Program-made: the position numbers and the translations under genes | In this document: one piece after another, positions 41,260-47,549 of the stretch | How positions within the stretch are numbered: position 1 is the stretch's first letter | Layout: each line of letters starts with the position of its first letter | Notes under the pieces: generated by a model | Seen by the model: only the letters and a program-made list of their open reading frames with translations | What the model was told of the DNA's origin: nothing | The model's database searches: none | Origin: Verrucomicrobiia bacterium | GTDB taxonomy: Bacteria; Verrucomicrobiota; Verrucomicrobiia; Opitutales; Opitutaceae | Length of the DNA: 64,000 nt | Assembly: GCA_011525695.1 (NCBI GenBank) | Contig: WYBX01000057.1 | Span: forward strand, 1-64,000 | Reading direction: 5' to 3'

Positions 41260-41982
41260 TTACTTCTTCGCGAGGGAGCGGATCCGCTCGTCGAGCCGCT
41301 GCTTGATCTCGACGATCTCGTTGTGAAGTGTGCGCAGCGTCTTCGGATCGCTGGTGAGATGCTGGAACCGGTTCGGATCACTGATCGCCTTGTGCAGCCC
41401 GCTCACCCACTGAAGGGCCTCCATCCGCGTCTGCTCGGCCAGCTGCGCGGGCGTGGCGCTATCGTCAGTCTCGTCCTCGTCGCCCTGCTCCAGCGCGGTC
41501 TTGAGCCCGACGCCTTTGATCCCGTGCTTGATCAGCAGTTCGGTCAGCGAGCAATCGCCGACGAATTTTTCGAGTGCGCTCGCCAGCTTCTTGGCCTCCT
41601 TGCTCGCCCCGAGATCCAGTGACTCGCCATCATGTGGCAGAGCGAGAAGCATCGATTTGTCGACCCGCACTTTCTCCACAAACGTCAGCGACAGACGCAT
41701 GTAGAAACTGGCATTCACCTTGGCCGTTCCCGGCGTCCAAGAAGTTAACCTGGTTAACTTTTGGGCGATCCAAGGTCCGAAGGCTCCGTGCGGCAGACTG
41801 GCTTTTACGCGGTGCAGCGTAATGCCGGCGAGGATCGCACCAGCTGCGGCCTTGCGTTCGAGCATCGAAATCGCGCCACACTGTGCGGCGGCGGCAGTTT
41901 CGAGCTGGCGGAAGTCATCCTTCGCGACGACCAGATCAGGCGAGGCTAGGACTGTTAGAGCGTGTGAGGCTGGCTTTGGCAT
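41260..41982 (-). CDS. DUF3102-like phage protein
   Basis: A 240-residue protein. AAAGAILAGITLHRVKASLP and HGAFGPWIAQKL match the DUF3102 pattern (an entry helix, HGxF and W). The C terminus is a long helix (LHNEIVEIKQRLDERIRSLA). It starts 16 nt upstream of the transposase gene, in the same operon. DUF3102 proteins are phage-linked and of unknown function. Confidence 0.7.
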   Translation of the reverse strand: MPKPASHALTVLASPDLVVAKDDFRQLETAAAAQCGAISMLERKAAAGAILAGITLHRVKASLPHGAFGPWIAQKLTRLTSWTPGTAKVNASFYMRLSLTFVEKVRVDKSMLLALPHDGESLDLGASKEAKKLASALEKFVGDCSLTELLIKHGIKGVGLKTALEQGDEDETDDSATPAQLAEQTRMEALQWVSGLHKAISDPNRFQHLTSDPKTLRTLHNEIVEIKQRLDERIRSLAKK

Positions 41983-42174
41983 GGAAAATCGGTCAGAGGT
42001 ACTCGGGTGCAAGATTCGCAGGATCCCCGGTCAGAAAATCGTCGTGAGCATCCGGCTGTGACTCAGTGGCTCTCCGTTGCTGCGCGCTGCCGCGCTGCAG
42101 TCGGTGCTCTTCCGCCCTCAGAAGCGCCGGTGCCGGACCCCGTAAGTCCAGGAGACGAGTGGAAGGAGGGAGAC

Positions 42175-42498
42175 ATGCGCGAAGCGCAGGAGGAAGAGCA
42201 CGGTGGGCACGTGCTAGCAGCGTTCGAGCACTGGCGAGACAAAGGGCAATGGCCCACCCTTTCACCCACAGCCGCATTCTTTGTGGCAGAGCGACTGGAG
42301 TGGGCTGCACGTATCGCAGAGCTACTCGCCACGCCGCCGCATGCTGGTTCACCGAGGTCAGCCGTCCCAGCGTTTCCCATGGGCACCGTGGCGCGTGACG
42401 CGATGCTGTGGCTCGCACTCGAAGTCTATCCGCGTTACTCGCCCCGGCGCCTCCGCCGGTGGTCCGATGAACGCTCCGATGATTTTTGGCGTGATTGA
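42175..42498 (+). CDS. Plus-strand gene inside the leftward early operon
   Basis: A 107-residue protein (AAFEHWRDKGQWPTLSPTAA, FFVAERLEWAARIAELLATP). AAGGAGG lies 5 nt before the ATG, the best ribosome site in the early region. It is opposite in direction to all neighbours and fills a gap in the leftward chain, so it may be a moron expressed in the lysogen. No domain is recognised. Confidence 0.55.
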   Translation: MREAQEEEHGGHVLAAFEHWRDKGQWPTLSPTAAFFVAERLEWAARIAELLATPPHAGSPRSAVPAFPMGTVARDAMLWLALEVYPRYSPRRLRRWSDERSDDFWRD

Positions 42499-42523
42499 GT
42501 GTGTTCATGGGCGAGGAGGAAAT

Positions 42524-42781
42524 TCAGCAGCAGCGGATCAGCTCGACCCAGAGGCCGGGGTTGGACTCGATGAGCCGCAGGTAATCGGCCAGGGGCAGCG
42601 CCGCCGGGCCGGTGAAGGTGCCGAGCCACTTGCGGCCGTCCTGCCACACGAAGATTCGCCACACGGTTTCGCCCGTGCGTACCAGGTGTTGCTCGTGCGG
42701 TGTCACCGGATCGAGCACGCGGCGCGCGACCATTCCGGGTTCGGTGGGCAGTGGACTGGGAAAGGCGAAGAATGCGCTCAT
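42524..42781 (-). CDS. Small phage early protein, unknown
   Basis: An 85-residue protein with RTGETVWRIFVWQDGRKWLG, a beta-rich core. It is 5 nt after the next upstream gene and fits the leftward operon. Confidence 0.6.
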   Translation of the reverse strand: MSAFFAFPSPLPTEPGMVARRVLDPVTPHEQHLVRTGETVWRIFVWQDGRKWLGTFTGPAALPLADYLRLIESNPGLWVELIRCC

Positions 42782-42786
42782 GGGGA

Positions 42787-43119
42787 TTAGGCGGCACGGT
42801 GGCCGCGGAGGATGTCTCCGAGTTCACGATGCAGTTCGCGCAGCGTGGCCGGTGGCAGGTCGGCGAGCAGTTTCAGGCGCTCGGCCTTGGTCGTGAGCGA
42901 GCGCACGACGTAGTCGCGATACGACTCGATCGGGATCCGGTAGCAGGCACGGGCGGCGCCAACCCCGCGATGGTCCATCGCCTGGAGTTTTCCCTCGGCG
43001 ATGAGATCCGTCACGTGCCTCTCCGTCAGCCCCAGCTTCGCGGCCACTTCCTCCACGCGCAGCGACACCCGGCCTGGGAAATCGAGCGAGGCGAAAGGAA
43101 ACTGGAGCTGCTCGTCCAT
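42787..43119 (-). CDS. MerR/excisionase-type helix-turn-helix protein
   Basis: A 110-residue protein. LRVEEVAAKLGLTERHVTDL then IAEGKLQAMDHRG is a winged helix of the HTH_17 type, followed by YRIPIESYRDYV. Such proteins act as excisionases or regulators. In this operon it may control early expression. Confidence 0.75.
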   Translation of the reverse strand: MDEQLQFPFASLDFPGRVSLRVEEVAAKLGLTERHVTDLIAEGKLQAMDHRGVGAARACYRIPIESYRDYVVRSLTTKAERLKLLADLPPATLRELHRELGDILRGHRAA

Positions 43120-43122
43120 GCG

Positions 43123-43632
43123 TCAGGCTTGTGCGCGCTCGGCTCGCGTGCTGGAGTCCGCCCCTGATGACCCCGACTGAGTTTCAGGCTGTGCTGGATG
43201 GGATTCAGCCGGTGCGGCAGGAGCTGAACTCGGCATATCGGGCGTGGCTGGAGCGGCTGGCCACGCTGAGCACGACAGCACTCGCTCTACTGGTATCGCT
43301 GCAAAGGTCCTATGTGCCGCCCAATCCGACGGGTGGATGGTTATTAGCCGTATGCTGGGGTTGCCTGTGCACAGCCACGCTGTGCTCGGCGTGGGCTCTG
43401 TTCGGAGAAGCACAAGCGCATCGCGAGTTTCTTGACCGTACTCAGCGCACGCTGCAGCGACTTCGGCCTCGAGCTCACGCCATGACTGTTCCTGATCTTC
43501 TTCGAAAAATCGGATACGGTTACTCCAGGCCAAAACGGCACGTCGCAGCTGCCGCAGCCGCCGCCACAGCATTTGCAGCGGCTCTGGTTTCCCTGACGGG
43601 ATACGCGATCCTGAATTTGTGACCGCCTTCAT
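43123..43632 (-). CDS. Possible early-operon protein (conflicts with plus-strand frame)
   Basis: A 169-residue frame. Its ATG overlaps the stop of the Ner-like gene by ATGA and its stop is 3 nt before the HTH gene, so it fits the coupling pattern. A helical segment (FFEEDQEQSWRELEAEVAAA) is followed by a Ser/Pro/Ala-rich tail of low complexity. A plausible membrane protein lies on the other strand over the same bases. Only one is likely to be the main product. Confidence 0.4.
   Translation of the reverse strand: MKAVTNSGSRIPSGKPEPLQMLWRRLRQLRRAVLAWSNRIRFFEEDQEQSWRELEAEVAAACAEYGQETRDALVLLRTEPTPSTAWLCTGNPSIRLITIHPSDWAAHRTFAAIPVERVLSCSAWPAAPATPDMPSSAPAAPAESHPAQPETQSGSSGADSSTRAERAQA
43167..43622 (+). 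CDS. Possible plus-strand membrane protein (conflicts with minus-strand frame)
   Basis: A 151-residue frame with three hydrophobic segments (ATLSTTALALLVSL, WLLAVCWGCLCTATLCSAWA, VAAAAAAATAFAAALVSLTG) separated by a helical basic loop. The topology is like small phage or defence membrane proteins. The ribosome site is weak. It is the second plus-strand frame inside the leftward operon and could be a lysogenic-conversion gene. Confidence 0.45.
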   Translation: MTPTEFQAVLDGIQPVRQELNSAYRAWLERLATLSTTALALLVSLQRSYVPPNPTGGWLLAVCWGCLCTATLCSAWALFGEAQAHREFLDRTQRTLQRLRPRAHAMTVPDLLRKIGYGYSRPKRHVAAAAAAATAFAAALVSLTGYAILNL

Positions 43633-43799
43633 CCCCGCGCCCTCCGCTGCTGTGTGAGAGCTCGGTAACGTGCGATTAGCCGATGGCTCGTCCGTCGTCC
43701 GGTAAGGACGAGATAGAGGTGCACGCGGGAGCATTGTAGCCGCCGTGCGTCCCGGACGATCCCAGGGAACCGAATCAATTTCTTGGCTTTCGTTTGCAT
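43629..43799 (-). CDS. Ner/Cro-like small DNA-binding regulator
   Basis: A 56-residue basic protein (FPGIVRDARRLQCSRVHLYL, VLTGRRTSHRLIARYRAL) with a helix-turn-helix pattern. It is the first gene of the leftward early operon, facing the repressor across a 48-bp operator region. In Mu, Ner turns down early and repressor transcription, and this protein probably does the same. Confidence 0.7.
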   Translation of the reverse strand: MQTKAKKLIRFPGIVRDARRLQCSRVHLYLVLTGRRTSHRLIARYRALTQQRRARG

Positions 43800-43847
43800 C
43801 AATGTTTCGCGTAACGTGGCAACAGACGTGTCCGCACGTCCGTTTCC
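43800..43847. promoter_or_regulatory. Divergent early/repressor operator region
   Basis: This 48-bp gap holds the perfect inverted repeat GACGTG-TCCG-CACGTC (43825-43840), another ACGTG at 43814-43818, and TGTTTCGCG (43803-43811), which recurs inverted at 44193-44201. It is the expected binding region for the Ner-like protein and the XRE repressor, and holds both promoters. Confidence 0.6.
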
Positions 43848-44180
43848 ATGCAAGCCAAAACAAGCACGATTGTGTCCAGCGGGTTTGCTGCGGCTCTGGC
43901 CGTTGCCATCCGCGACAGCCGACTCTCCAAGAGAGCGTTCGCAGAGGCCGTTGGTCTGTCGCACGCAGCGATCAATAATTACCTAACGGGACGCGTCCCG
44001 AAGCTCGATGAGGCAACCAGGATTGCGCGCTATCTAGGTTTAACCCTAGATGAGCTGGTGAATGGAACGCAGACGAAACCGGGCGATACCGCTGGAGTCT
44101 GGCGCGAGCGTGCGATTTCGGCCGAGCAGCGGCTCGCAGCGGTCAAGGCTGGGATGCAGGAACTACTAAAAAAAATTTAA
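43848..44180 (+). CDS. XRE-family phage repressor
   Basis: A 110-residue protein. AIRDSRLSKRAFAEAVGLSH then AAINNYLTGRVPKLDEATRI is a typical lambda-repressor-like helix-turn-helix (residues 18-70), and the C terminus is a helix (ISAEQRLAAVKAGMQELLKK). It faces the early operon and should keep it off in the lysogen. The last codons run over an A8 tract with an in-frame A-AAA-AAA slippery heptamer, so a minus-1 product with another C terminus is possible. Confidence 0.8.
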   Translation: MQAKTSTIVSSGFAAALAVAIRDSRLSKRAFAEAVGLSHAAINNYLTGRVPKLDEATRIARYLGLTLDELVNGTQTKPGDTAGVWRERAISAEQRLAAVKAGMQELLKKI

Positions 44181-44186
44181 CCTACC

Positions 44187-44744
44187 ATGTTGCGCGAAAC
44201 ATCGTCAGAGAATCCCATCAAACACGAAATTGAAACCCTGCTTCGCGCTGGCCCTGACCGCCACGCTGCCGCAGCAAAAGCGATGTCGGACATCGCCAAG
44301 CTTCTTGTGCTCTATGCGCCACTCAATACGGACGCAGGCAGCGTTGTAGTTGAAATTTTGAATGAGGCGAAAGTGCGTGGTCCGAATCGAGGAGAGATAG
44401 CCGATCATATTCGCTACGCACTCGGTTTGCTACGTGGGCAGGTCTTTGGTGCTAGACATTGGGAAAGCGGACTCGACGGTGATTTGATCGATGCATTTCC
44501 GGCAGTGGAGGTGTCGCTGGTGATACCCGAACGCGAACCGGCCGGGTGGCGCGAGCGATGGCAGCGGGCAGGGGGCACTGTTGTTGACGGCCGATGCGTT
44601 GCTTTGAAAAAAAGTGGCGTGCTGCAGCGATTTAACACTTATGGCCATCCATTCCCTCCATTCGATTGGAACGATGCGCTCGCCGAGGAGGATGTTGACG
44701 AAAGCGAAGCTGAAGGCCTTGGGCTAACAAATACGAAGAGGTAG
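44187..44744 (+). CDS. Immunity-region protein sharing a C-terminal domain with a head protein
   Basis: A 185-residue protein, 6 nt after the repressor. The N-terminal half is helical (EIETLLRAGPDRHAAAAKAM). The C-terminal half (WRERWQRAGGTVVDGRCVAL, then PFPPFDWNDALAEEDVDESE) matches the C-terminal part of the head protein at 55977-56801 (RW-AGG-ALK-PWPPF-DV-DEA pattern). It could interact with incoming capsid parts or be a transplanted domain. There is no clear ribosome site, so translation may depend on the repressor. Confidence 0.72.
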   Translation: MLRETSSENPIKHEIETLLRAGPDRHAAAAKAMSDIAKLLVLYAPLNTDAGSVVVEILNEAKVRGPNRGEIADHIRYALGLLRGQVFGARHWESGLDGDLIDAFPAVEVSLVIPEREPAGWRERWQRAGGTVVDGRCVALKKSGVLQRFNTYGHPFPPFDWNDALAEEDVDESEAEGLGLTNTKR

Positions 44745-44757
44745 GTCTTCGCCTACC
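44740..44757 (+). terminator. Hairpin at the end of the immunity operon
   Basis: GGTAGG-TCTTCG-CCTACC forms a 6-bp stem with a stable loop, overlapping the stop of the preceding gene. No U-tract follows. Confidence 0.35.
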
Positions 44758-44758
44758 G

Positions 44759-44778
44759 CAACGTTCCCCAACGTTCCC
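44759..44778. repeat. Tandem 10-bp repeat in the late promoter region
   Basis: CAACGTTCCC occurs twice in direct tandem. Each unit contains AACGTT. Further down, GAATGGAG occurs at 44815-44822 and 44833-44840 (18-bp spacing). Either pair may be an activator site for the rightward late operon, which starts at 44885. Confidence 0.5.
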
Positions 44779-44884
44779 TGGGGCTGATTCCGGCCGCTCA
44801 CCGGAAATTTTCCCGAATGGAGCGAACGGACGGAATGGAGGGTTAGGAGATTTTCCGAAGGCCCGCTAAGGTCGACGGCGTTAC

Positions 44885-45238
44885 ATGCCGTCGCCCCAAC
44901 AAAGTCCAGCCTTCAAGACGATCGCGCCCAGCGATACCGGCGCCCGGCTGGCCCATCTCCAGGATCTCATCGCCGAACATGCCGGCGAGCGCCGCGTCGG
45001 GCTTGTGACGGACTATCATGAGGCAGCCGCCGCCGGTGCCATGCATGCGACCGATGGCGGCGGAGTGATCCTCATCACGGTGATCACGCGCGACGGCGGG
45101 AGCCATGTCTATTCCCTGCCTCGCCCCATCGCCGATCACCTGCGCCAGCAGCTGATCGCGCTGCGCACTGGCATCGATGTCACGTACAACCGCACGCTGA
45201 AGGAGCCAATTCGCAAGCCCAACGGGAGGATCCTCTGA
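44885..45238 (+). CDS. First late-operon phage protein, unknown
   Basis: A 117-residue protein (VGLVTDYHEAAAAGAMHATD, VILITVITRDGGSHVYSLPR) with an alpha/beta look. Its last base is also the first base of the next gene's ATG. The start lies within a GACGGC...GCCGTC inverted repeat that could mask it. Function unknown. Confidence 0.65.
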   Translation: MPSPQQSPAFKTIAPSDTGARLAHLQDLIAEHAGERRVGLVTDYHEAAAAGAMHATDGGGVILITVITRDGGSHVYSLPRPIADHLRQQLIALRTGIDVTYNRTLKEPIRKPNGRIL

Positions 45239-45771
45239 TGGTTGAAACGGCGCAACTTCCCGCCGTCGGATCCCGGCTCATTCTCCAGGCGCCCGTCAAA
45301 CTCGGCGTGTGCCTGCACCATGGCACGAGCTGGCTCTCCAGTCTCATCAAGTGGCAGACTCGCGGCCGCTACTCGCATGCCTCGTTGCTCCTGCCCGATG
45401 GCGCCCACGTGGAGGCGCGCGAAGGACGCGGCGTTGTGCGGCACCGCGGCTTCACCGCCCCGCAGGGCGAAACCGCCGACGTCTTCGAACTGCTAATCAC
45501 CGCGGAGCAGGCCGAGGCTATCGAAGCGTTCATCCTGGGTGAACTCGGCGCCAAGTACGACTGGCGGGCGGTGTTCTCGTTCGTTTCCCGCTCCACGCCG
45601 AAGGGCGCTTCGGCGGACAAGTGGTTTTGCTCGGAGTTCGTCGTTTCCGCGCTGGAGGCGGCCGGCATCGAGCTGTTCCGCGCAACCACGCCATGGGAGG
45701 TCTCGCCCGCGCTCCTCGGCCGCGCGCTCCGGCTTGGGGCCCACCCCACGCGCACAATTTGCCCCGCATAA
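45238..45771 (+). CDS. Permuted papain-fold amidase/peptidase, probable endolysin
   Basis: A 177-residue protein related to YiiX/NlpC-P60-like permuted cysteine peptidases. The catalytic His is H47 (GRYSHASLLL) and the Cys is C131 (KWFCSEFVV), an order reversed from classical NlpC/P60. It may cleave peptidoglycan cross-links. Its position before a lipoprotein and a coiled-coil membrane protein suggests a lysis cassette. No signal peptide is seen, so it would need a holin. Confidence 0.7.
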   Translation: MVETAQLPAVGSRLILQAPVKLGVCLHHGTSWLSSLIKWQTRGRYSHASLLLPDGAHVEAREGRGVVRHRGFTAPQGETADVFELLITAEQAEAIEAFILGELGAKYDWRAVFSFVSRSTPKGASADKWFCSEFVVSALEAAGIELFRATTPWEVSPALLGRALRLGAHPTRTICPA

Positions 45772-46025
45772 TGAAACTCACGCTCCTCCTCCTCGCACTC
45801 CTCCTCGGCGGCTGCGCGTCGTTCGACCAGCACCTGCCCGATGGCAAGGCCAGCAAGGTGCGGTACACCCGCACCGGCAAGTTTTCGTCCACCACCATCG
45901 AGGCCGATGCATTCGAGAAGACGGAAACCCACGTGCGCGCCCAACGGCTGAGCGTCCGCCACTCCAACGCCTGGATCCCCAACGTCGAAATCACCGCACT
46001 CGATTACGAGCGCGTCAGGAAGTGA
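45771..46025 (+). CDS. Small lipoprotein, possible outer-membrane spanin
   Basis: An 84-residue protein with a lipobox signal (LTLLLLALLLGGCASFD; lipid Cys in GGC). The mature part is about 68 residues. Small lipoproteins next to a coiled-coil inner-membrane protein often form two-part spanins. It begins one base inside the previous stop. Confidence 0.65.
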   Translation: MKLTLLLLALLLGGCASFDQHLPDGKASKVRYTRTGKFSSTTIEADAFEKTETHVRAQRLSVRHSNAWIPNVEITALDYERVRK

Positions 46026-46030
46026 ATCCC

Positions 46031-46426
46031 ATGCTCCTCGCCCAACTCCCCGTCGAACCGTTCCAGGTGTTTGGCTTCCTGGCTGCCGGAGGCGCCCTCC
46101 TCTGGATCTACAACGAGGGCCGGCGGGCGTTCAGCCATACTCCGCCGCTGCACAAGGAGTACGTGACCAAGAGCGATGCGGAAGCGCTGAAGGCCGAAGT
46201 CGACAAGATCGATGCCGAGCGGCGCACCTCGGTCGCAAATCTGCACGCGAAGCTCGATGCCCAGGTCGCGGCGCTGCGCTGCGAGATCCGCTGCGAGATG
46301 GGGGAAATCCGCAGCGACATGGGGGAGATGCGCAAGGAAATGAAGGCTGACAACCTTGCGGTGCACAACCGCATCACGGAAGTGCTGGGAGCTCTCCGCG
46401 AACTCAAGGGAAAGGTCCAGGCATGA
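46031..46426 (+). CDS. Membrane coiled-coil phage protein, possible inner-membrane spanin
   Basis: A 131-residue protein with one N-terminal helix (VFGFLAAGGALLWIYN) and a long coiled coil (ALKAEVDKIDAERRTSVANL, MGEIRSDMGEMRKEMKADNL). An in-frame GTG at 46022 overlaps the lipoprotein stop, but AGGA lies 10 nt before the ATG chosen here. Fits an i-spanin or an unassigned virion factor. Confidence 0.6.
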   Translation: MLLAQLPVEPFQVFGFLAAGGALLWIYNEGRRAFSHTPPLHKEYVTKSDAEALKAEVDKIDAERRTSVANLHAKLDAQVAALRCEIRCEMGEIRSDMGEMRKEMKADNLAVHNRITEVLGALRELKGKVQA

Positions 46427-46686
46427 CGCCCCCGGATCGACGTTTCCTCATCAAGCGCGCGCTTCTGCGGGCGCTCGCCGACAGCCGCGGTTATCCGCTC
46501 CTCGACTCCGCGCTACGTGATGCTGCCGAAATCAAGGTCGACTTCCTCCGGCCCACGATGGCCGAGATCGACGAGCAGCTGCGCATCATCGAGACGGAGC
46601 GGCTTGCCGTCGCCGTCGAGTCCGAGCGCGGCCGCAAGTTCCAGCTGACCGATGCCGGCACGCTCTGGCTCGCCTCCCACGCATGA
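46423..46686 (+). CDS. Small late protein with winged-helix look
   Basis: An 87-residue protein (FLIKRALLRALADSRGYPLL, then KFQLTDAGTLWLASHA) resembling a small winged helix. ATGA overlaps on both sides. Mu-like phages carry small proteins of this kind just before the terminase; exact role unknown. Confidence 0.65.
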   Translation: MTPPDRRFLIKRALLRALADSRGYPLLDSALRDAAEIKVDFLRPTMAEIDEQLRIIETERLAVAVESERGRKFQLTDAGTLWLASHA

Positions 46687-47015
46687 ACGCAGAGCCGCCC
46701 ATCGTTCGCCGCGAAATCCTCGAAGAGCGCGCCAACCGCGATGCGTTCCATCTGGCGCTCCTGCTCATCGTGCTGCTCGGCATGCTGATCACTGTCATCG
46801 GCATTGCCGCCTGGAACACCCGCATCGCCTTCATCCCCTTGGCGCCGAAAGCCGCGGAGGCGCCGGTGCGCGGCAAGGTTTTCCTGTCCGGTCCCCTTAC
46901 CTGCAGGCCGGTCCCGCACCATGGCGGCGCCGGGGCTTCTTCACCCGGCGAAAGCAATACGGCGGTCACGATTCCCGCCCACGCTGCCGGCCTGCAGCAA
47001 TTTCGCAGCCTCTGA
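46683..47015 (+). CDS. Single-helix membrane protein, unknown
   Basis: A 110-residue protein with one strong helix (ALLLIVLLGMLITVIGIAAW) after a short cytoplasmic N terminus and a periplasmic tail. It could be the holin or a superinfection-exclusion factor. ATGA overlap with the gene before. Confidence 0.6.
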   Translation: MNAEPPIVRREILEERANRDAFHLALLLIVLLGMLITVIGIAAWNTRIAFIPLAPKAAEAPVRGKVFLSGPLTCRPVPHHGGAGASSPGESNTAVTIPAHAAGLQQFRSL

Positions 47016-47018
47016 TGT

Positions 47019-47549
47019 ATGCCCCGAAAACCACGCGGCGAAGCCAAGTTGAAGAACCTCCCGGACGCGCTCCAGGAGGAGCTCTTCCAGTTCCTGCGAA
47101 AGAACACCCACGACAAGACCCTCTCGTGGCTCGACACCACTCACGGCATTTGCACCTCCGGGCGTGCGCTCTCGGAATTCTTCTCCTGGTATCCGCGGCA
47201 GGGATTCGTGCGGCAGGCCGCCTCGATTGCCGACCAGATGAAGACGGAGGTCGCGAAGCTGCCGCAGCTCCGGCAGGACGCGAAAACGGTGGGCGAGGTG
47301 GCCGCGGTGACCTTCGAGATTCTCGCCGCGCAGAATCGCGACTCGAAATTCTTCCTCGAACTGCAGCGGGAGCGGCGCGAGGAGAAGCGGCTCCAGCTCG
47401 AACGCGAGAAGCACGAGTGGGCGAAGAAGAGCGACGTCGAGAAGGCGCTCGATGCGCTGCAGGAGGAAATTTCCGGCGACTCGGTGGCACTCGAGCTCTG
47501 GGAGAAGTTGAGCGCGCGGATCGCGAAACTGCAGGAGGCGAAGAATTGA
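47019..47549 (+). CDS. Small terminase subunit (DUF3486/Mu gp27-like)
   Basis: A 176-residue protein. The N-terminal basic part (PRKPRGEAKLKNLP) and helix-turn-helix-like segment precede a long coiled coil (LQREREEKRLQ region), as in DUF3486 proteins of Mu-like phages. It recognises the packaging site. The stop overlaps the TTG start of the large subunit. Confidence 0.75.
   Translation: MPRKPRGEAKLKNLPDALQEELFQFLRKNTHDKTLSWLDTTHGICTSGRALSEFFSWYPRQGFVRQAASIADQMKTEVAKLPQLRQDAKTVGEVAAVTFEILAAQNRDSKFFLELQRERREEKRLQLEREKHEWAKKSDVEKALDALQEEISGDSVALELWEKLSARIAKLQEAKN

Noticed and set aside
41993-42508. 171-residue minus-strand frame opposite the plus-strand gene
   Set aside because: Very Arg/Ala-rich and without the ATGA coupling of the operon, while the plus strand has a strong ribosome site.
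46652-47545. N-terminal 298-residue extension of the terminase frame
   Set aside because: Overlaps three other genes in other frames and is not protein-like; a TTG with AGGAGG upstream gives the family length.
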